A stretch of 39,394 nucleotides of DNA. It comes from Mesorhizobium alhagi CCNWXJ12-2. Its GTDB lineage: Bacteria; Pseudomonadota; Alphaproteobacteria; Rhizobiales; Rhizobiaceae. The notes under the pieces were generated by a model. The model was given only the letters and a program-made list of their open reading frames with translations. It did not search any database and was not told the origin of the DNA. The translations under genes and the position numbers were made by a program. The DNA lies in assembly GCF_000236565.1 (NCBI RefSeq), contig NZ_AHAM01000042.1, positions 1-39,394 on the forward strand, written 5' to 3'. This document shows positions 1-7,725 of the stretch, in pieces. Position 1 is the first letter of the stretch; the number at the start of each line of letters is the position of its first letter.

Positions 1-230
1 CCAAGTCGGTCGGGCTCAATGGCGCGATCGTAGAGGTGCCGATAACCCAGCAGCACATCGCCGACACGCTCGGCCTTTCGCTGGTCCACACAAACAAGAC
101 GATCCGCAAGCTGATGGATCGCAAGCTCATTTTGTGGCGCGACGGCGGTTGCGAGATTCTCGACCTCGAAGGGCTGAAATCGCTCGCCCGCTGGGAAGGT
201 CTGGGCGAGACGCTGCGCCCCCTGGTTTGA
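1..230 (+). CDS. Crp/Fnr-family transcriptional regulator, C-terminal fragment (cut by window start)
   Basis: The reading frame is open from base 3 to the TGA at 228-230, so this is the 3' end of a gene that begins before the window. The visible 75 residues are a winged helix-turn-helix of the Crp/Fnr type: a helix reading TQQHIADTLGLSLVHTNKTI, then RKLMDRKLILW and a short wing. The TQ-x-x-IA-x-x-LGLS pattern is typical of the DNA-binding domain in this family, which usually follows a cyclic-nucleotide-binding-like sensor domain. The sensor part is outside the window, so ligand and targets cannot be judged. The GTG at 36 is an internal valine and not a start. The next gene is convergent, with 15 bp between the two stop codons. 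Confidence 0.85.
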   Translation, partial: KSVGLNGAIVEVPITQQHIADTLGLSLVHTNKTIRKLMDRKLILWRDGGCEILDLEGLKSLARWEGLGETLRPLV

Positions 231-245
231 CCCACTCGACGACGC

Positions 246-1340
246 TTAGCCGGCGTCGTCACCCCAATTCAGGCCGGGAACGATATTCCTGACGACCGCA
301 TAGGCGACCAGCAGGGCCGGGATGGCTATGAAGCCGCCGAGCGGCCCCCACAGCCAGATCCAGAAGACAAGTGCGAGCAGCACGACCAGCGGGTTCAGCG
401 TCATAGTCCGGCCGATCACCGTCGGCGTCACGAACTGGGCTTCGACCGTGTTGATGGCGAGATAAACTGCCACTGGCAGCAGGCTGCCGCCCAATATATC
501 GAATTCGGCCAGGCCGATCGCGAACAGGATGAGCACCATCACCGCCGGGCCGATGAACGGCACGAAGTTGGCCAGGGCAGCGAGCGCGCCCCAGAGCGGC
601 GCGGAGGGAACGCCGATTAGAAACAGTCCGATTCCGACGGCCGTTCCTTCGGCGATATTGATGGCGCTGATCGAGATGAGATAGCGCGACACCAAGCTTT
701 CGACATCGCGAAAGATGTGCGCGACGCGCCAGCGCAGGCGGCGCTTGAAAAACAGGCTCAGGATCGCCGCCCGTGTCTGGTGCCGCGTCGCGACGAAGAA
801 ATAGAGACTGGCGAAGAAGATCAGGATCTGGGCGATTACGGCGGGAGCCAGCGTCGCCAGGCTCTCGAATCCCATGCCTTCGTCGACGGATACCGAAACG
901 CCGTCGTCGCCGGTCAGATTGCGCAATTGCTCGCGAATGCCGTTCAGCGCCTGGAGCGGCTGCCTCAATTGCGCAAGTTGCGCCTGAAGGTCGCTCCAGA
1001 TTTGCGGCAGGCGGCCGATCCAGAAGTTCAGCGGCGCCGCCAGCGCGAGTGCGAGCAGGCAAGCGGCGAATATGAAGATCAGCACGACAGCGGTCGCCGA
1101 CAGGCCGGGCGGGAATCCGTGCCGCTCGAGTCTCGTCGCTATCGGGCCGAGCATAAGGCCGATGACTATGCCGAGCGAAATCGGCGCGAGAATGTATTCC
1201 CCCGTCGCCAGCGCGAACACCAGCGCGATGATACCGATGACGATGACCGAAACCTGCGCCGCCTGCGCCAGAAATATCTCGACATTCGATTTGGGCGGCA
1301 ATCGGACGATCGGCGCCTTCTTGGTGGTGCGGTTGGCCAT
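246..1340 (-). CDS. AI-2E family transporter (PerM/TqsA-like permease)
   Basis: A 364-residue polytopic inner-membrane protein. The first hydrophobic pair lies near residues 28-65, another near 83-105, then an amphipathic soluble stretch (about 110-160), and several more membrane segments to the C-terminus. The block LWGALAALANFVPFIGPAV and the later TPTVIGRTMTLNPLVVLLAL are hallmark regions of the AI-2E transporter family (UPF0118). Family members export autoinducer-2 or act as ion antiporters; the substrate here is unknown. Length is normal for the family. The ATG start at 1340 is the first in frame and fits the usual charged cytoplasmic N-terminus. It is transcribed away from the DUF883 gene, with about 115 bp of shared upstream region. 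Confidence 0.9.
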   Translation of the reverse strand: MANRTTKKAPIVRLPPKSNVEIFLAQAAQVSVIVIGIIALVFALATGEYILAPISLGIVIGLMLGPIATRLERHGFPPGLSATAVVLIFIFAACLLALALAAPLNFWIGRLPQIWSDLQAQLAQLRQPLQALNGIREQLRNLTGDDGVSVSVDEGMGFESLATLAPAVIAQILIFFASLYFFVATRHQTRAAILSLFFKRRLRWRVAHIFRDVESLVSRYLISISAINIAEGTAVGIGLFLIGVPSAPLWGALAALANFVPFIGPAVMVLILFAIGLAEFDILGGSLLPVAVYLAINTVEAQFVTPTVIGRTMTLNPLVVLLALVFWIWLWGPLGGFIAIPALLVAYAVVRNIVPGLNWGDDAG

Positions 1341-1455
1341 TCAGGATTTCCGGCTGGACTTACAGTGGGAAACGCACTTTCATGGCCTTCGTTCCTTGAC
1401 GGAACCTCGCTGCGCATGGGGCGTTCTGTCGGCATTAGCGCTAAGGAGTGTGGCA

Positions 1456-1791
1456 ATGGCGGCAGCAGCAGGCAGATCTTCGAAATCCACAGGCGGAACG
1501 GGACCAAGCCCCGACCTTGAAGCCGACATCCGCCAGTTGCGGGAAGACATCGCGAAGCTTGCCGAGCAGTTGGCGGCCACCAAGGATCATTCCTACAGCG
1601 CCGCGCGCCGTGCGGCCGCCGAAGGGGTTGAGCAGTTGCGCACGCAGGGCGAGGCCGCCATCGAAGGCCTCCGCGCCAACGCCAGCGATGTCCAGGAGCA
1701 GGTGATTGCGACCGTTCGTGAAAAACCGGTCACCTCGCTTGCGATTGCCGCCGGCGTCGGTTTTCTGTTTGCGCTCCTGTCACGCCGCTAA
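1456..1791 (+). CDS. DUF883 family (ElaB/YqjD-like) membrane-anchored protein
   Basis: The 111-residue protein starts at the ATG at 1456, chosen because AAGGAG lies at 1443-1448, eight bases upstream; the open frame further upstream has no support. The middle is a charged, heptad-like helix (about residues 22-85, rich in E, Q, A and R). The end is a single hydrophobic segment with a small-residue face (VTSLAIAAGVGFLFALL) followed by SRR. This is the plan of the DUF883/ElaB-YqjD family, C-tail-anchored inner-membrane proteins that bind ribosomes in E. coli and are linked to stationary phase or stress. It is followed 20 bp downstream by the DUF1469 gene, a pairing common in alphaproteobacteria. 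Confidence 0.85.
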   Translation: MAAAAGRSSKSTGGTGPSPDLEADIRQLREDIAKLAEQLAATKDHSYSAARRAAAEGVEQLRTQGEAAIEGLRANASDVQEQVIATVREKPVTSLAIAAGVGFLFALLSRR

Positions 1792-1811
1792 CGCCGGCCC
1801 GGGGGGTTCGA

Positions 1812-2264
1812 ATGCTGGCATCGCTGATCGCAAGTTTCGCTTCGGGCGAGACTGCGCTTGTCGTTCGCCGCGCCAGGCGGGCGGCGATCGCCTATCTGCT
1901 GGCAGGCGTGGCCGCGCTTTGCGGCATCGGCTTTTTCATCGGCGCCGTCTACATCTGGGCCTCGCTGCGTTACGGGGCGATCGAGGCGGCGCTCGGCATC
2001 GGCCTAATCTTCCTGCTCTTGAGCGGCCTCGTCCTCATTATTCATACCACCACGGCGCGAATCCAGGCGAGGCGGGCCAAGGAGCGGCGCGCGAGCGACC
2101 TTACAACGGTCGCGGTCGCTTCCGCACTGGCGGTGTTGCCGACGCTTTTGCGCGGCAAAACCGGGCTTGGAACGGTGATCGCGCCGCTCGTCGCGCTCAC
2201 CGCCTATGCGATCTACCGCGAGAACCGCGCCAAGACCCCGAAGAAACCCGATCTCGCCGATTGA
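1812..2264 (+). CDS. DUF1469 / phage-holin-superfamily membrane protein
   Basis: A 150-residue membrane protein. An N-terminal amphipathic stretch (residues 1-25) precedes two closely spaced transmembrane helices (about 28-52 and 58-80), a basic cytoplasmic linker (QARRAKERR) and a further weakly hydrophobic region. This matches DUF1469, often named putative actinobacterial holin-X or phage holin family protein. The name reflects sequence family only: there is no lysis module here, and members usually sit beside DUF883 genes as in this window. The ATG at 1812 follows GGGGGG/TTCGA, a poor ribosome site, so translation may depend on the preceding gene. Function unknown; an envelope or membrane-stress role is inference. 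Confidence 0.75.
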   Translation: MLASLIASFASGETALVVRRARRAAIAYLLAGVAALCGIGFFIGAVYIWASLRYGAIEAALGIGLIFLLLSGLVLIIHTTTARIQARRAKERRASDLTTVAVASALAVLPTLLRGKTGLGTVIAPLVALTAYAIYRENRAKTPKKPDLAD

Positions 2265-2358
2265 GTTTCGCCGCCCGCGGCGGCCCGCCGGCGATACGCC
2301 TGGAACCAAGCCATGGCGCGGGCATTGATCGGCATAGGCCAATACAGCGGAGGCGATC

Positions 2359-2559
2359 GTGCCCAAGACAATACCGCCCGGCAAATCGCGCCAGGGAAGC
2401 CGCGGCCTTCCCGTCCTAATCGTTCTCGTGGCCGGACTGGCGCTGGCGATGGCCATATGGGGAATTCTGGAGATTTGGGGCGCGGCGATCGACGCGCCGA
2501 GCAACGAACAGCCCGGCGGCGTGACGATTGAGGGCAACGAACAAGCGCCGGCGAACTAG
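2359..2559 (+). CDS. Small single-pass membrane protein, 66 aa, unknown function
   Basis: The start is the GTG at 2359, preceded by GCGGAGGCG at 2347-2355. The 66-residue product has a basic N-terminus (residues 1-17), one transmembrane segment (about 18-43, LPVLIVLVAGLALAMAIWG) and an acidic, proline-containing tail that should face the periplasm. No family is recognised. It follows the DUF883 and DUF1469 genes on the same strand with a 94-bp gap, so it may belong to the same envelope-related transcript. Its stop codon overlaps the convergent lipid kinase gene by 4 bp. Confidence 0.6.
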   Translation: MPKTIPPGKSRQGSRGLPVLIVLVAGLALAMAIWGILEIWGAAIDAPSNEQPGGVTIEGNEQAPAN

Positions 2560-3488
2560 GCGGTCGAGTTGGTCCCGGCGGCTTGGAGGGAATTCTTCGG
2601 CACGAGCACACGCAGCGACTTGGGGTGAATCTCCAGCACCGTCTCCCTTTCCAGTTCCGACAACTCGCCGTCTATCACGCATTTGAAACCGGCCTTGGCC
2701 GAGCGGATCTTGAGCACCACCCGCTCGGCCTGATGGATTTCGACCTGCTGGTTGCCGCGCCATCTGCCGCGCGCCACATTCAACATGAAATTCAGCAGTT
2801 CTCCGCGTTGCCGGGCAACGGTGATGTAGACGCCGAGCACGCCGCCATCCGGGTGGTCGGCATAGGGCAGATGGCCTTCGCCCAACAGATTGTTGGTCAC
2901 ACCGATACCGATCGTGCGGGTGACGATTTCGGCTTCGCCGATCGTCAGGCTGATTGTCATCGTCGGCGGGTTCAGCATCGTCGTGGAGCCGGCCCTGATC
3001 GAAGCACCGATCTTTCCGAGACGAGAGCGGAATTCCATTCTGTCGCGCAGCCGCACCATTTTGGCGTGCATGCCGATCGAAAACTGGTGGACGAAGACCC
3101 TGCCATTGGCGCTGGCGACATCGACGGGCCTGATCTCACCGTCCGCGAATGATCTCAAGGCGACGTCCAACGTCTGCGGCACGCCCAGGCTGCGCGCGAA
3201 GAGGTTCATGGTTCCCGCCGGAAGGATGGCCAGAGCCTTCTTCTTGTCCTTCATGGCCGCGGCAGCCGCCGAGATGGTTCCGTCGCCGCCGCCGGCAAGC
3301 ACCACGTCCACTGAACGCGCCCGCGCCGCCTGATTGAGCGCCTCTACCACTTCGTCACCAGCAACAATGCGCGTTTCGACGGTATGGCCGGCGGCTGTCA
3401 ATGTCTCCTCGATTGCCGCGGAGAAGGTGTCGAGATCCATCGCGCGCAGGGTGCCGCCGTCCCGGTTGAGCACCGCAAGGAAGCGCAT
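2556..3488 (-). CDS. Diacylglycerol kinase catalytic-domain protein (YegS/DgkB-like lipid kinase)
   Basis: A 310-residue soluble protein with the nucleotide-binding glycine-rich motif GGGDGT at residues 66-71 in the context VDVVLAGGGDGTISAAA. It continues with LAILPAGTMNLFARSLGVP, the conserved substrate-side block of the DAGK catalytic family, and a C-terminal beta-rich domain (about 130-300). Family members phosphorylate diacylglycerol, sphingoid bases or other lipids with ATP at the membrane face. The precise lipid cannot be told. The length matches bacterial members (about 290-320). It runs against the upstream small gene and is followed by no same-strand partner. Confidence 0.88.
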   Translation of the reverse strand: MRFLAVLNRDGGTLRAMDLDTFSAAIEETLTAAGHTVETRIVAGDEVVEALNQAARARSVDVVLAGGGDGTISAAAAAMKDKKKALAILPAGTMNLFARSLGVPQTLDVALRSFADGEIRPVDVASANGRVFVHQFSIGMHAKMVRLRDRMEFRSRLGKIGASIRAGSTTMLNPPTMTISLTIGEAEIVTRTIGIGVTNNLLGEGHLPYADHPDGGVLGVYITVARQRGELLNFMLNVARGRWRGNQQVEIHQAERVVLKIRSAKAGFKCVIDGELSELERETVLEIHPKSLRVLVPKNSLQAAGTNSTA

Positions 3489-3762
3489 GTCAGAACTCCG
3501 ATCGCCTGTCGCTGAAGCCGCCCGGCTCTGCGAGCGAAAGCCGGCTTTCTCAACGTCGGCGACGCGCCGAGGTTCCCGCGCCGGGCAACTCCGTCCGCAA
3601 ACCCTGCCGCACCCCGGCGGAAGGACGGATCCGGCGAAATTCGGAACTAGAATTGAGTAACGACGTTGTGACGATGTGAAACCGCGCCCGGCATCCCCTG
3701 CGACGGTACAGCCGAGGCCCGGCAGTGCATTGAAGAAAGTTCACGCACAAGGAGAACATATC

Positions 3763-4935
3763 ATGATCCGCAATCTTCTGGCTACCACGGCGATCGCGAC
3801 ACTGCTGTCGACCGCCGCCTATGCGCAGGACGCTACTGCGCCCGCGCCTGCTGCGCCGGATCCGGCCGTCCAGGCCCCGGCTGAAGCGCCCATCGCGCGT
3901 GCCGACGGCCACCTGGCTACCAACCTGATCGGCGAAACCGTCTACAACGGCACCGGCGACGACGCCGAGAACATCGGCAAAGTCAATGATATCGTCATCG
4001 GCTCGAATGGCGAGGTCGAATCCGTCGTCATCGGCGTTGGCGGATTCCTCGGCCTCGGCCAGAAGAATGTCGCCGTGAACTACGCCGAGGTTGACTGGGC
4101 CGAACGGGACGGCGACCGCTGGCTGGTTGTAGCCGCCACCAAGGAACAGCTCGAGGCACAGGCCGATTTCGACCGCCGCGCCTATGAACCTGCTCCGGCA
4201 ACCACCGCCGGCACGGAACCGCCTCCTGCGACCGACCAGACCGCGACAGCTCCTGCTCCGGCCGCTCCGACTGACGATCAGACGGCAACAGCCCCGGCTG
4301 AACCTGCTCCGGCTGATGACCAGACAGCGACGGCCCCGGCCGAGCCTGCCCCGGCTGACGACCAGACGGCCACGGCTCCGGCTGAGCCTGCCCCGGCTGA
4401 CGACCAGACGGCAACCGCCCCGGCTGAGCCTGCTCCGGCAGATGACCAGACCGCGACGGCTCCGGCTGAGCCTGCTCCGGCCGACGACCAGACCGCTACC
4501 GCCCCGGCTCCGGCCGCCCCGGCGGACGATCAGACTGCCGCAGCTCCGGCTGACCCGGCCGCTCCCACCGACCAGACCACGACGGCAGCGGTCGACAAGT
4601 CGGCGCTGACGGAAATGCCGGCCAATGAAATGCGCGCCGAAAACCTGATCGGCACGACCGTCTACGGCGCCAATGACGAGATGATCGGCGAGATCGGCGA
4701 CGTGGTGCTCGAAGGTGAGAACGTCGATTCGATCATTGTCGATGTCGGCGGGTTCCTCGGTGTCGGCGAGAAGGAAGTCGCTGTCGCCATGGACAATCTC
4801 TCGTTCATGACCGATGCGGACGGCAACAGGTATCTCTACACCGGCTTCACCAAGGAGCAGTTGGACGCGCAACCGGCTTATGATGAGGCCACCTTTGCCC
4901 AGAACCGCGACGATCAGCGCATGATGAACCAGTAA
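3763..4935 (+). CDS. Exported protein with two PRC-barrel domains separated by Ala/Pro/Thr repeats
   Basis: The ATG at 3763 is chosen because AAGGAG sits at 3749-3754 and because it gives a clean signal peptide (basic start, hydrophobic core, cleavage after AYA near residue 20). The mature 390-residue product has a first PRC-barrel-like domain at about 49-145 (LIGETVY ... VVIGVGGFLGLGQKNVAV), a repeat linker at 158-269, and a second domain at about 288-378 (LIGTTVY ... IIVDVGGFLGVGEKEVAV). The two barrels are clearly duplicates of one another. PRC-barrel proteins of this exported type are common in rhizobia but have no established role. The flexible, acidic, proline-rich linker suggests a periplasmic spacer. 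Confidence 0.9.
   Translation: MIRNLLATTAIATLLSTAAYAQDATAPAPAAPDPAVQAPAEAPIARADGHLATNLIGETVYNGTGDDAENIGKVNDIVIGSNGEVESVVIGVGGFLGLGQKNVAVNYAEVDWAERDGDRWLVVAATKEQLEAQADFDRRAYEPAPATTAGTEPPPATDQTATAPAPAAPTDDQTATAPAEPAPADDQTATAPAEPAPADDQTATAPAEPAPADDQTATAPAEPAPADDQTATAPAEPAPADDQTATAPAPAAPADDQTAAAPADPAAPTDQTTTAAVDKSALTEMPANEMRAENLIGTTVYGANDEMIGEIGDVVLEGENVDSIIVDVGGFLGVGEKEVAVAMDNLSFMTDADGNRYLYTGFTKEQLDAQPAYDEATFAQNRDDQRMMNQ
4234..4569 (+). repeat. Eight tandem 42-bp units encoding a 14-residue Ala/Pro/Thr/Asp repeat
   Basis: Counting from the first Asp codon, the unit DQTATAPAEPAPAD repeats eight times. Five central copies are identical in protein; the first, seventh and eighth vary. The DNA copies differ mainly at third positions, so selection on the peptide is plausible. 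A ninth, broken unit begins at 4570. The units lie between the two PRC-barrel domains and stay in frame, so copy number can change without breaking the gene. Confidence 0.95.
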
Positions 4936-4953
4936 TCATTCACGGTTGTCGTC

Positions 4954-4989
4954 AAAGAACCCGCGCCGGTAACGGCGCGGGTTTTCTTT
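4954..4989 (+). terminator. Rho-independent terminator after the PRC-barrel gene
   Basis: A GC-rich stem, CCCGCGCCG (4960-4968) and CGGCGCGGG (4973-4981), encloses a GTAA loop and is followed by TTTTCTTT. The upstream AAAGAA makes it partly bidirectional. It lies 24 bp after the stop codon. Confidence 0.88.
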
Positions 4990-5123
4990 GGTCGGGTCCG
5001 CTTCGTGGCCGTGCCGCACAACCAATGTTCGCTCAGCAAAGCAAGCAGCTGTCACAGGCGATAGTAGGATATTGGGGCGGTTCGATTTTCGTGCCAAGTT
5101 GAGCGTGCGTGCGGATGGCGCGT

Positions 5124-5152
5124 TGTGAACAAGCGACTAGCACTCGTTCACA
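5124..5152. promoter_or_regulatory. Imperfect 29-bp dyad upstream of the dioxygenase operon, possible operator
   Basis: The outer arms TGTGAAC (5124-5130) and GTTCACA (5146-5152) are exact reverse complements, and the inner bases are partly symmetric. The dyad lies about 110 bp before the dioxygenase start in the 325-bp gap 4936-5260. Apart from this dyad and the terminator, nothing else was seen in the gap. A role as repressor site is inference; no regulator gene is adjacent. Confidence 0.4.
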
Positions 5153-5260
5153 TATTGGCGACAGTGCATTCTGACTTCGGCCTCTACCCTGGCGGGTCGT
5201 TTGACCGACATAAGGGGTCGAGAGGCGGCGAGGTCGCCTATGAAACGAAGGGGCACGGAC

Positions 5261-6193
5261 ATGCTCGACCAGATCAAGGGCCTGCACCACGTCACGTCGA
5301 TGGCCAAGGATGCGCGCCGCAACAATGAATTCTTCACCGGCAAGCTCGGGCTGCGCCGGGTCAAGAAGACCGTCAATTTCGACGCACCGGACGTTTATCA
5401 TCTCTATTACGCCGACGGGGCCGGCACACCGGGCTCGGTCATGACCTACTTTCCCTTCCCGAATATCGGCAAGGGCAGGCACGGCGTGGGTGAGGTCGGA
5501 ACCACCGTCTTTGCGGTGCCGCAGGGCACGCTCGGCTACTGGGAAAAGCGGTTCGCCGACGAGGGCGTAAAGGACGTGAAGCGCGAAACGCGCTTCGGCG
5601 AGGAGAGGCTGACCTTCTCTGGCCCGGACGGCGATTCCTTCGCGCTCGTCGAGACGAAGGACGACCCGCGCAAGCCGTGGACCAAGGCCGGTATTCCCGC
5701 CGACGACGCCATACGCGGCTTCCACTCCGCGTCGCTCAGGCTGAGGGACGGCGGCGCGACCGAAGAGCTCCTGAAGTTCATGGGCTATGAGGAAGTCGAC
5801 GCCTCCGGCAATGTCAAACGGCTGGCGATCAAGGATGGCAACGGGGCCGATGTCATCGACATCGAAACTTTGCCGGGTGCGCCAATAGCCGATCTCGGCG
5901 CCGGCTCCGTCCATCACATCGCCTTTGCGGTCGAAGATCGGGCAAAGCAGCTCGAAGTTCGCAAGGCGCTTATGGACACCGGTTATCAGGTGACGCCGGT
6001 GATCGACCGCGACTATTTCTGGGCGATCTATTTCCGGACGCCCGGCGGCATCTTGTTCGAGGTCGCCACCAATGAGCCGGGCTTCGACCGCGACGAGGAC
6101 ACGGCCCATCTTGGCGAGGCGCTCAAGCTGCCGAAGCAGCATGCGCATCTGCGTGATTATCTCGAAAAGCACCTGCAGCCGCTGGAGGGCTGA
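5261..6193 (+). CDS. VOC-family ring-cleaving dioxygenase (MhqO/LinE-type extradiol dioxygenase)
   Basis: A 310-residue protein built from two vicinal-oxygen-chelate modules, about 5-130 and 150-290. It starts MLDQIKGLHHVT; the second His of that block, the His in SVHHIAFAVED (about residue 228) and the Glu in GGILFEVATNEPGF are the expected Fe(II) ligands. Family members cleave hydroquinone- or catechol-like rings. The ATG at 5261 is preferred over upstream in-frame starts because GAAGGGG lies seven bases before it and homologues begin at this point. It is followed by an esterase-type hydrolase after 6 bp, the same pairing as B. subtilis mhqO-mhqD, which detoxify quinones. Confidence 0.88.
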   Translation: MLDQIKGLHHVTSMAKDARRNNEFFTGKLGLRRVKKTVNFDAPDVYHLYYADGAGTPGSVMTYFPFPNIGKGRHGVGEVGTTVFAVPQGTLGYWEKRFADEGVKDVKRETRFGEERLTFSGPDGDSFALVETKDDPRKPWTKAGIPADDAIRGFHSASLRLRDGGATEELLKFMGYEEVDASGNVKRLAIKDGNGADVIDIETLPGAPIADLGAGSVHHIAFAVEDRAKQLEVRKALMDTGYQVTPVIDRDYFWAIYFRTPGGILFEVATNEPGFDRDEDTAHLGEALKLPKQHAHLRDYLEKHLQPLEG

Positions 6194-6199
6194 TCGGCC

Positions 6200-6820
6200 A
6201 TGTCCGCAGACGCGTACATCCATAACTCCATAGCCGGCGCGCCTGGCGCGCCGCTGCTGTTCCTGTTCCACGGCACCGGCGGCGACGAGAACCAACTCGT
6301 CTCGCTCGGGCGGGAAATGCTGCCCGGCGCGTCGATCGTCTCGCCGCGCGGCGACGTCTTGGAATATGGCGCGGCGCGGTTCTTCCGGCGCACCGGCGAG
6401 GGCGTCTATGACATGGACGACCTCGCGCTGCGCACCGGCAAGATGGCGGCATTCGTCCGCGCCCATATCGAGGCGCAAAAGCCCTCGGCGGTGCTCGGCC
6501 TCGGCTATTCAAACGGCGCGAACATCCTCGCCTCGATGGTCTTTCTCCAGCCGAACCTGTTCGACTCCGCGGTGCTCATGCACCCGCTGATCCCGTTCGA
6601 GCCGCAGGTGAAAGGCAGCCTCACGGGAAAGCGGATACTGATCACTGCCGGCCGCCGCGACCCGATCTGCCCGCCCAACCTCACATCGCGGCTCGACGCT
6701 CATTTGCGGTCAGCCGGGGCCGATGTCACACTGCACTGGCATGAAGGCGGACACGAGATCCGGCCTGACGAGATCGAAGCTGCCAAGCGTTTCCTTGCGC
6801 ACAGACAGGAGCAATCATGA
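6200..6820 (+). CDS. Alpha/beta hydrolase of the phospholipase/carboxylesterase family (MhqD-like)
   Basis: A 206-residue cytoplasmic hydrolase. The oxyanion-hole region reads LLFLFHGTGGDENQ (19-32), the nucleophile elbow GLGYSNGAN places Ser104, and Asp154 (GRRDPICP) and His185 (EGGHEI) complete the triad. This is the small carboxylesterase/phospholipase family of about 200-220 residues that includes YodD/MhqD. Six bases separate it from the ring-cleaving dioxygenase, and its stop overlaps the next ATG by 4 bp, so the three genes are probably one transcript. A joint role in removing quinone or catechol-type stressors is inferred from the Bacillus pairing. Confidence 0.87.
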   Translation: MSADAYIHNSIAGAPGAPLLFLFHGTGGDENQLVSLGREMLPGASIVSPRGDVLEYGAARFFRRTGEGVYDMDDLALRTGKMAAFVRAHIEAQKPSAVLGLGYSNGANILASMVFLQPNLFDSAVLMHPLIPFEPQVKGSLTGKRILITAGRRDPICPPNLTSRLDAHLRSAGADVTLHWHEGGHEIRPDEIEAAKRFLAHRQEQS

Positions 6821-7116
6821 CCGACGCGCTGCCCGAAATCCGGCTGGAAGACACCGGCTCGAAGGGACGATATTTCATCCGCTCGGCGGCCGGCGACGAG
6901 GCGGAAATGACCTTCAGCAAGGCCGGCGAGCATCTGATCATCATCGACCATACCGAAGTTCCGGAAGCGTTTCGCGGGCAGGGCGCGGGGCTGCGGCTCG
7001 TCGCCCGTGCCGTTGAGGACATGCGCGCCGCCGGCAAGAAGATCATCCCGCTCTGCCCTTTTGCCAACGCGCAGTTCCGCAAGCATGCCGAATGGGCGGA
7101 CGTGCTAAAAGGCTAG
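6817..7116 (+). CDS. GNAT-like N-acetyltransferase domain protein (NATD1 type), copy 1
   Basis: A 99-residue single-domain protein of the short GNAT class (YjdJ/NATD1-like). A beta strand (HLIIIDHTEVPEAF) is followed by the acetyl-CoA loop RGQGAG at 53-58, a helix (LVARAVEDMRAAGKK) and the strand IIPLCPFANAQFRKH. The C-terminus EWADVL is typical of the class. ATG overlaps the TGA of the preceding hydrolase (ATGA, 6817-6820), showing translational coupling. The substrate is unknown for this family; members are far smaller than usual GNAT enzymes. A paralogue follows 95 bp downstream. Confidence 0.85.
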   Translation: MTDALPEIRLEDTGSKGRYFIRSAAGDEAEMTFSKAGEHLIIIDHTEVPEAFRGQGAGLRLVARAVEDMRAAGKKIIPLCPFANAQFRKHAEWADVLKG

Positions 7117-7211
7117 TGGCGAAACCCGCCGGGATCCGATCCCCAGCGGCCAGGAACCAACGGCTCAGGAAGCCATTTTGTCTGGAGAGTCCGGGAGAGA
7201 TCGAGGCGGCG

Positions 7212-7511
7212 ATGCAGACGAAGGATCTGGGCATAAGGCTGGAAAAGCGCGGCCACCGGGGCCGCTACGTGCTCGAAATGCCCGAGGGCGAACCGGCCGA
7301 ACTCACCTATGTCGACAGCGGGCCGGACCACATCATCATCGATCACACCTGGGTGCCGCCGAAATTTCGAGGGCGCGGCGTGGCTGAGCGACTGGTTGTG
7401 CGGGCAGTCGAGGATGCCCGCGCTTCAGGCACGAAGATTACGCCGCTCTGCCGGTTCGTGGCGCTCGAATTCCGCCGCCACAAGGATTGGGCGGACGTGT
7501 TGAAGCAATGA
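7212..7511 (+). CDS. GNAT-like N-acetyltransferase domain protein (NATD1 type), copy 2
   Basis: A 99-residue paralogue of the preceding gene, collinear over its whole length: HIIIDHTWVPPKF, acetyl-CoA loop RGRGVA at 53-58, then RLVVRAVEDARASGTKITPLC and a C-terminal DWADVL. The ATG at 7212 follows GAGGCGGCG, and the alignment with copy 1 starts here; the longer open frame to 7092 translates the spacer and is not supported. The two copies have diverged considerably, so the duplication is not recent. Separate substrates are possible. Confidence 0.85.
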   Translation: MQTKDLGIRLEKRGHRGRYVLEMPEGEPAELTYVDSGPDHIIIDHTWVPPKFRGRGVAERLVVRAVEDARASGTKITPLCRFVALEFRRHKDWADVLKQ

Positions 7512-7520
7512 GGCGGGGTG

Positions 7521-7722
7521 CGTCCTTCGAGGCTCGCTGCGCTCGCACCTCAGGATGAGGATTGTTGCTGCCTACAACCGCGCTCCGCGAAGCCCGCCGC
7601 AGTTGTAGGACGAATAGGGTAAGTGCCTGCGGCCGGTCTGATTTGCTGTGCGTCAGAACTTTAGTGCAAGTACCCACGTCCCTCATCCTGAGATGCGAGC
7701 GCAGCGAGCCTCGAAGGACGCA
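7521..7722. repeat. Two facing copies of a dispersed rhizobial intergenic repeat
   Basis: A roughly 41-bp sequence at 7521-7561 (core TCGAGGCTCGCTGCGCTCGC) reappears as a near-exact reverse complement at 7681-7722. Each copy has its own internal dyad around GCTCGCTGCGCTCGC. The 119 bp between them contain no convincing gene. Such units are common in intergenic DNA of Mesorhizobium and relatives. Here the pair separates two convergent gene sets and may act as a bidirectional transcript end. Confidence 0.8.
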
Positions 7723-7725
7723 CTC

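Noticed and set aside
4234-4569. Possible CRISPR-like array (regular 42-bp units)
   Set aside because: The units are contiguous with no unique spacers and lie in frame within a protein-coding gene.
3550-4872. 440-codon ORF on the minus strand, rich in Arg, Ser and Gly repeats
   Set aside because: It lies opposite the PRC-barrel gene, and its repeats are the complement of that gene's 14-residue linker; it has no ribosome site and no recognisable domain.
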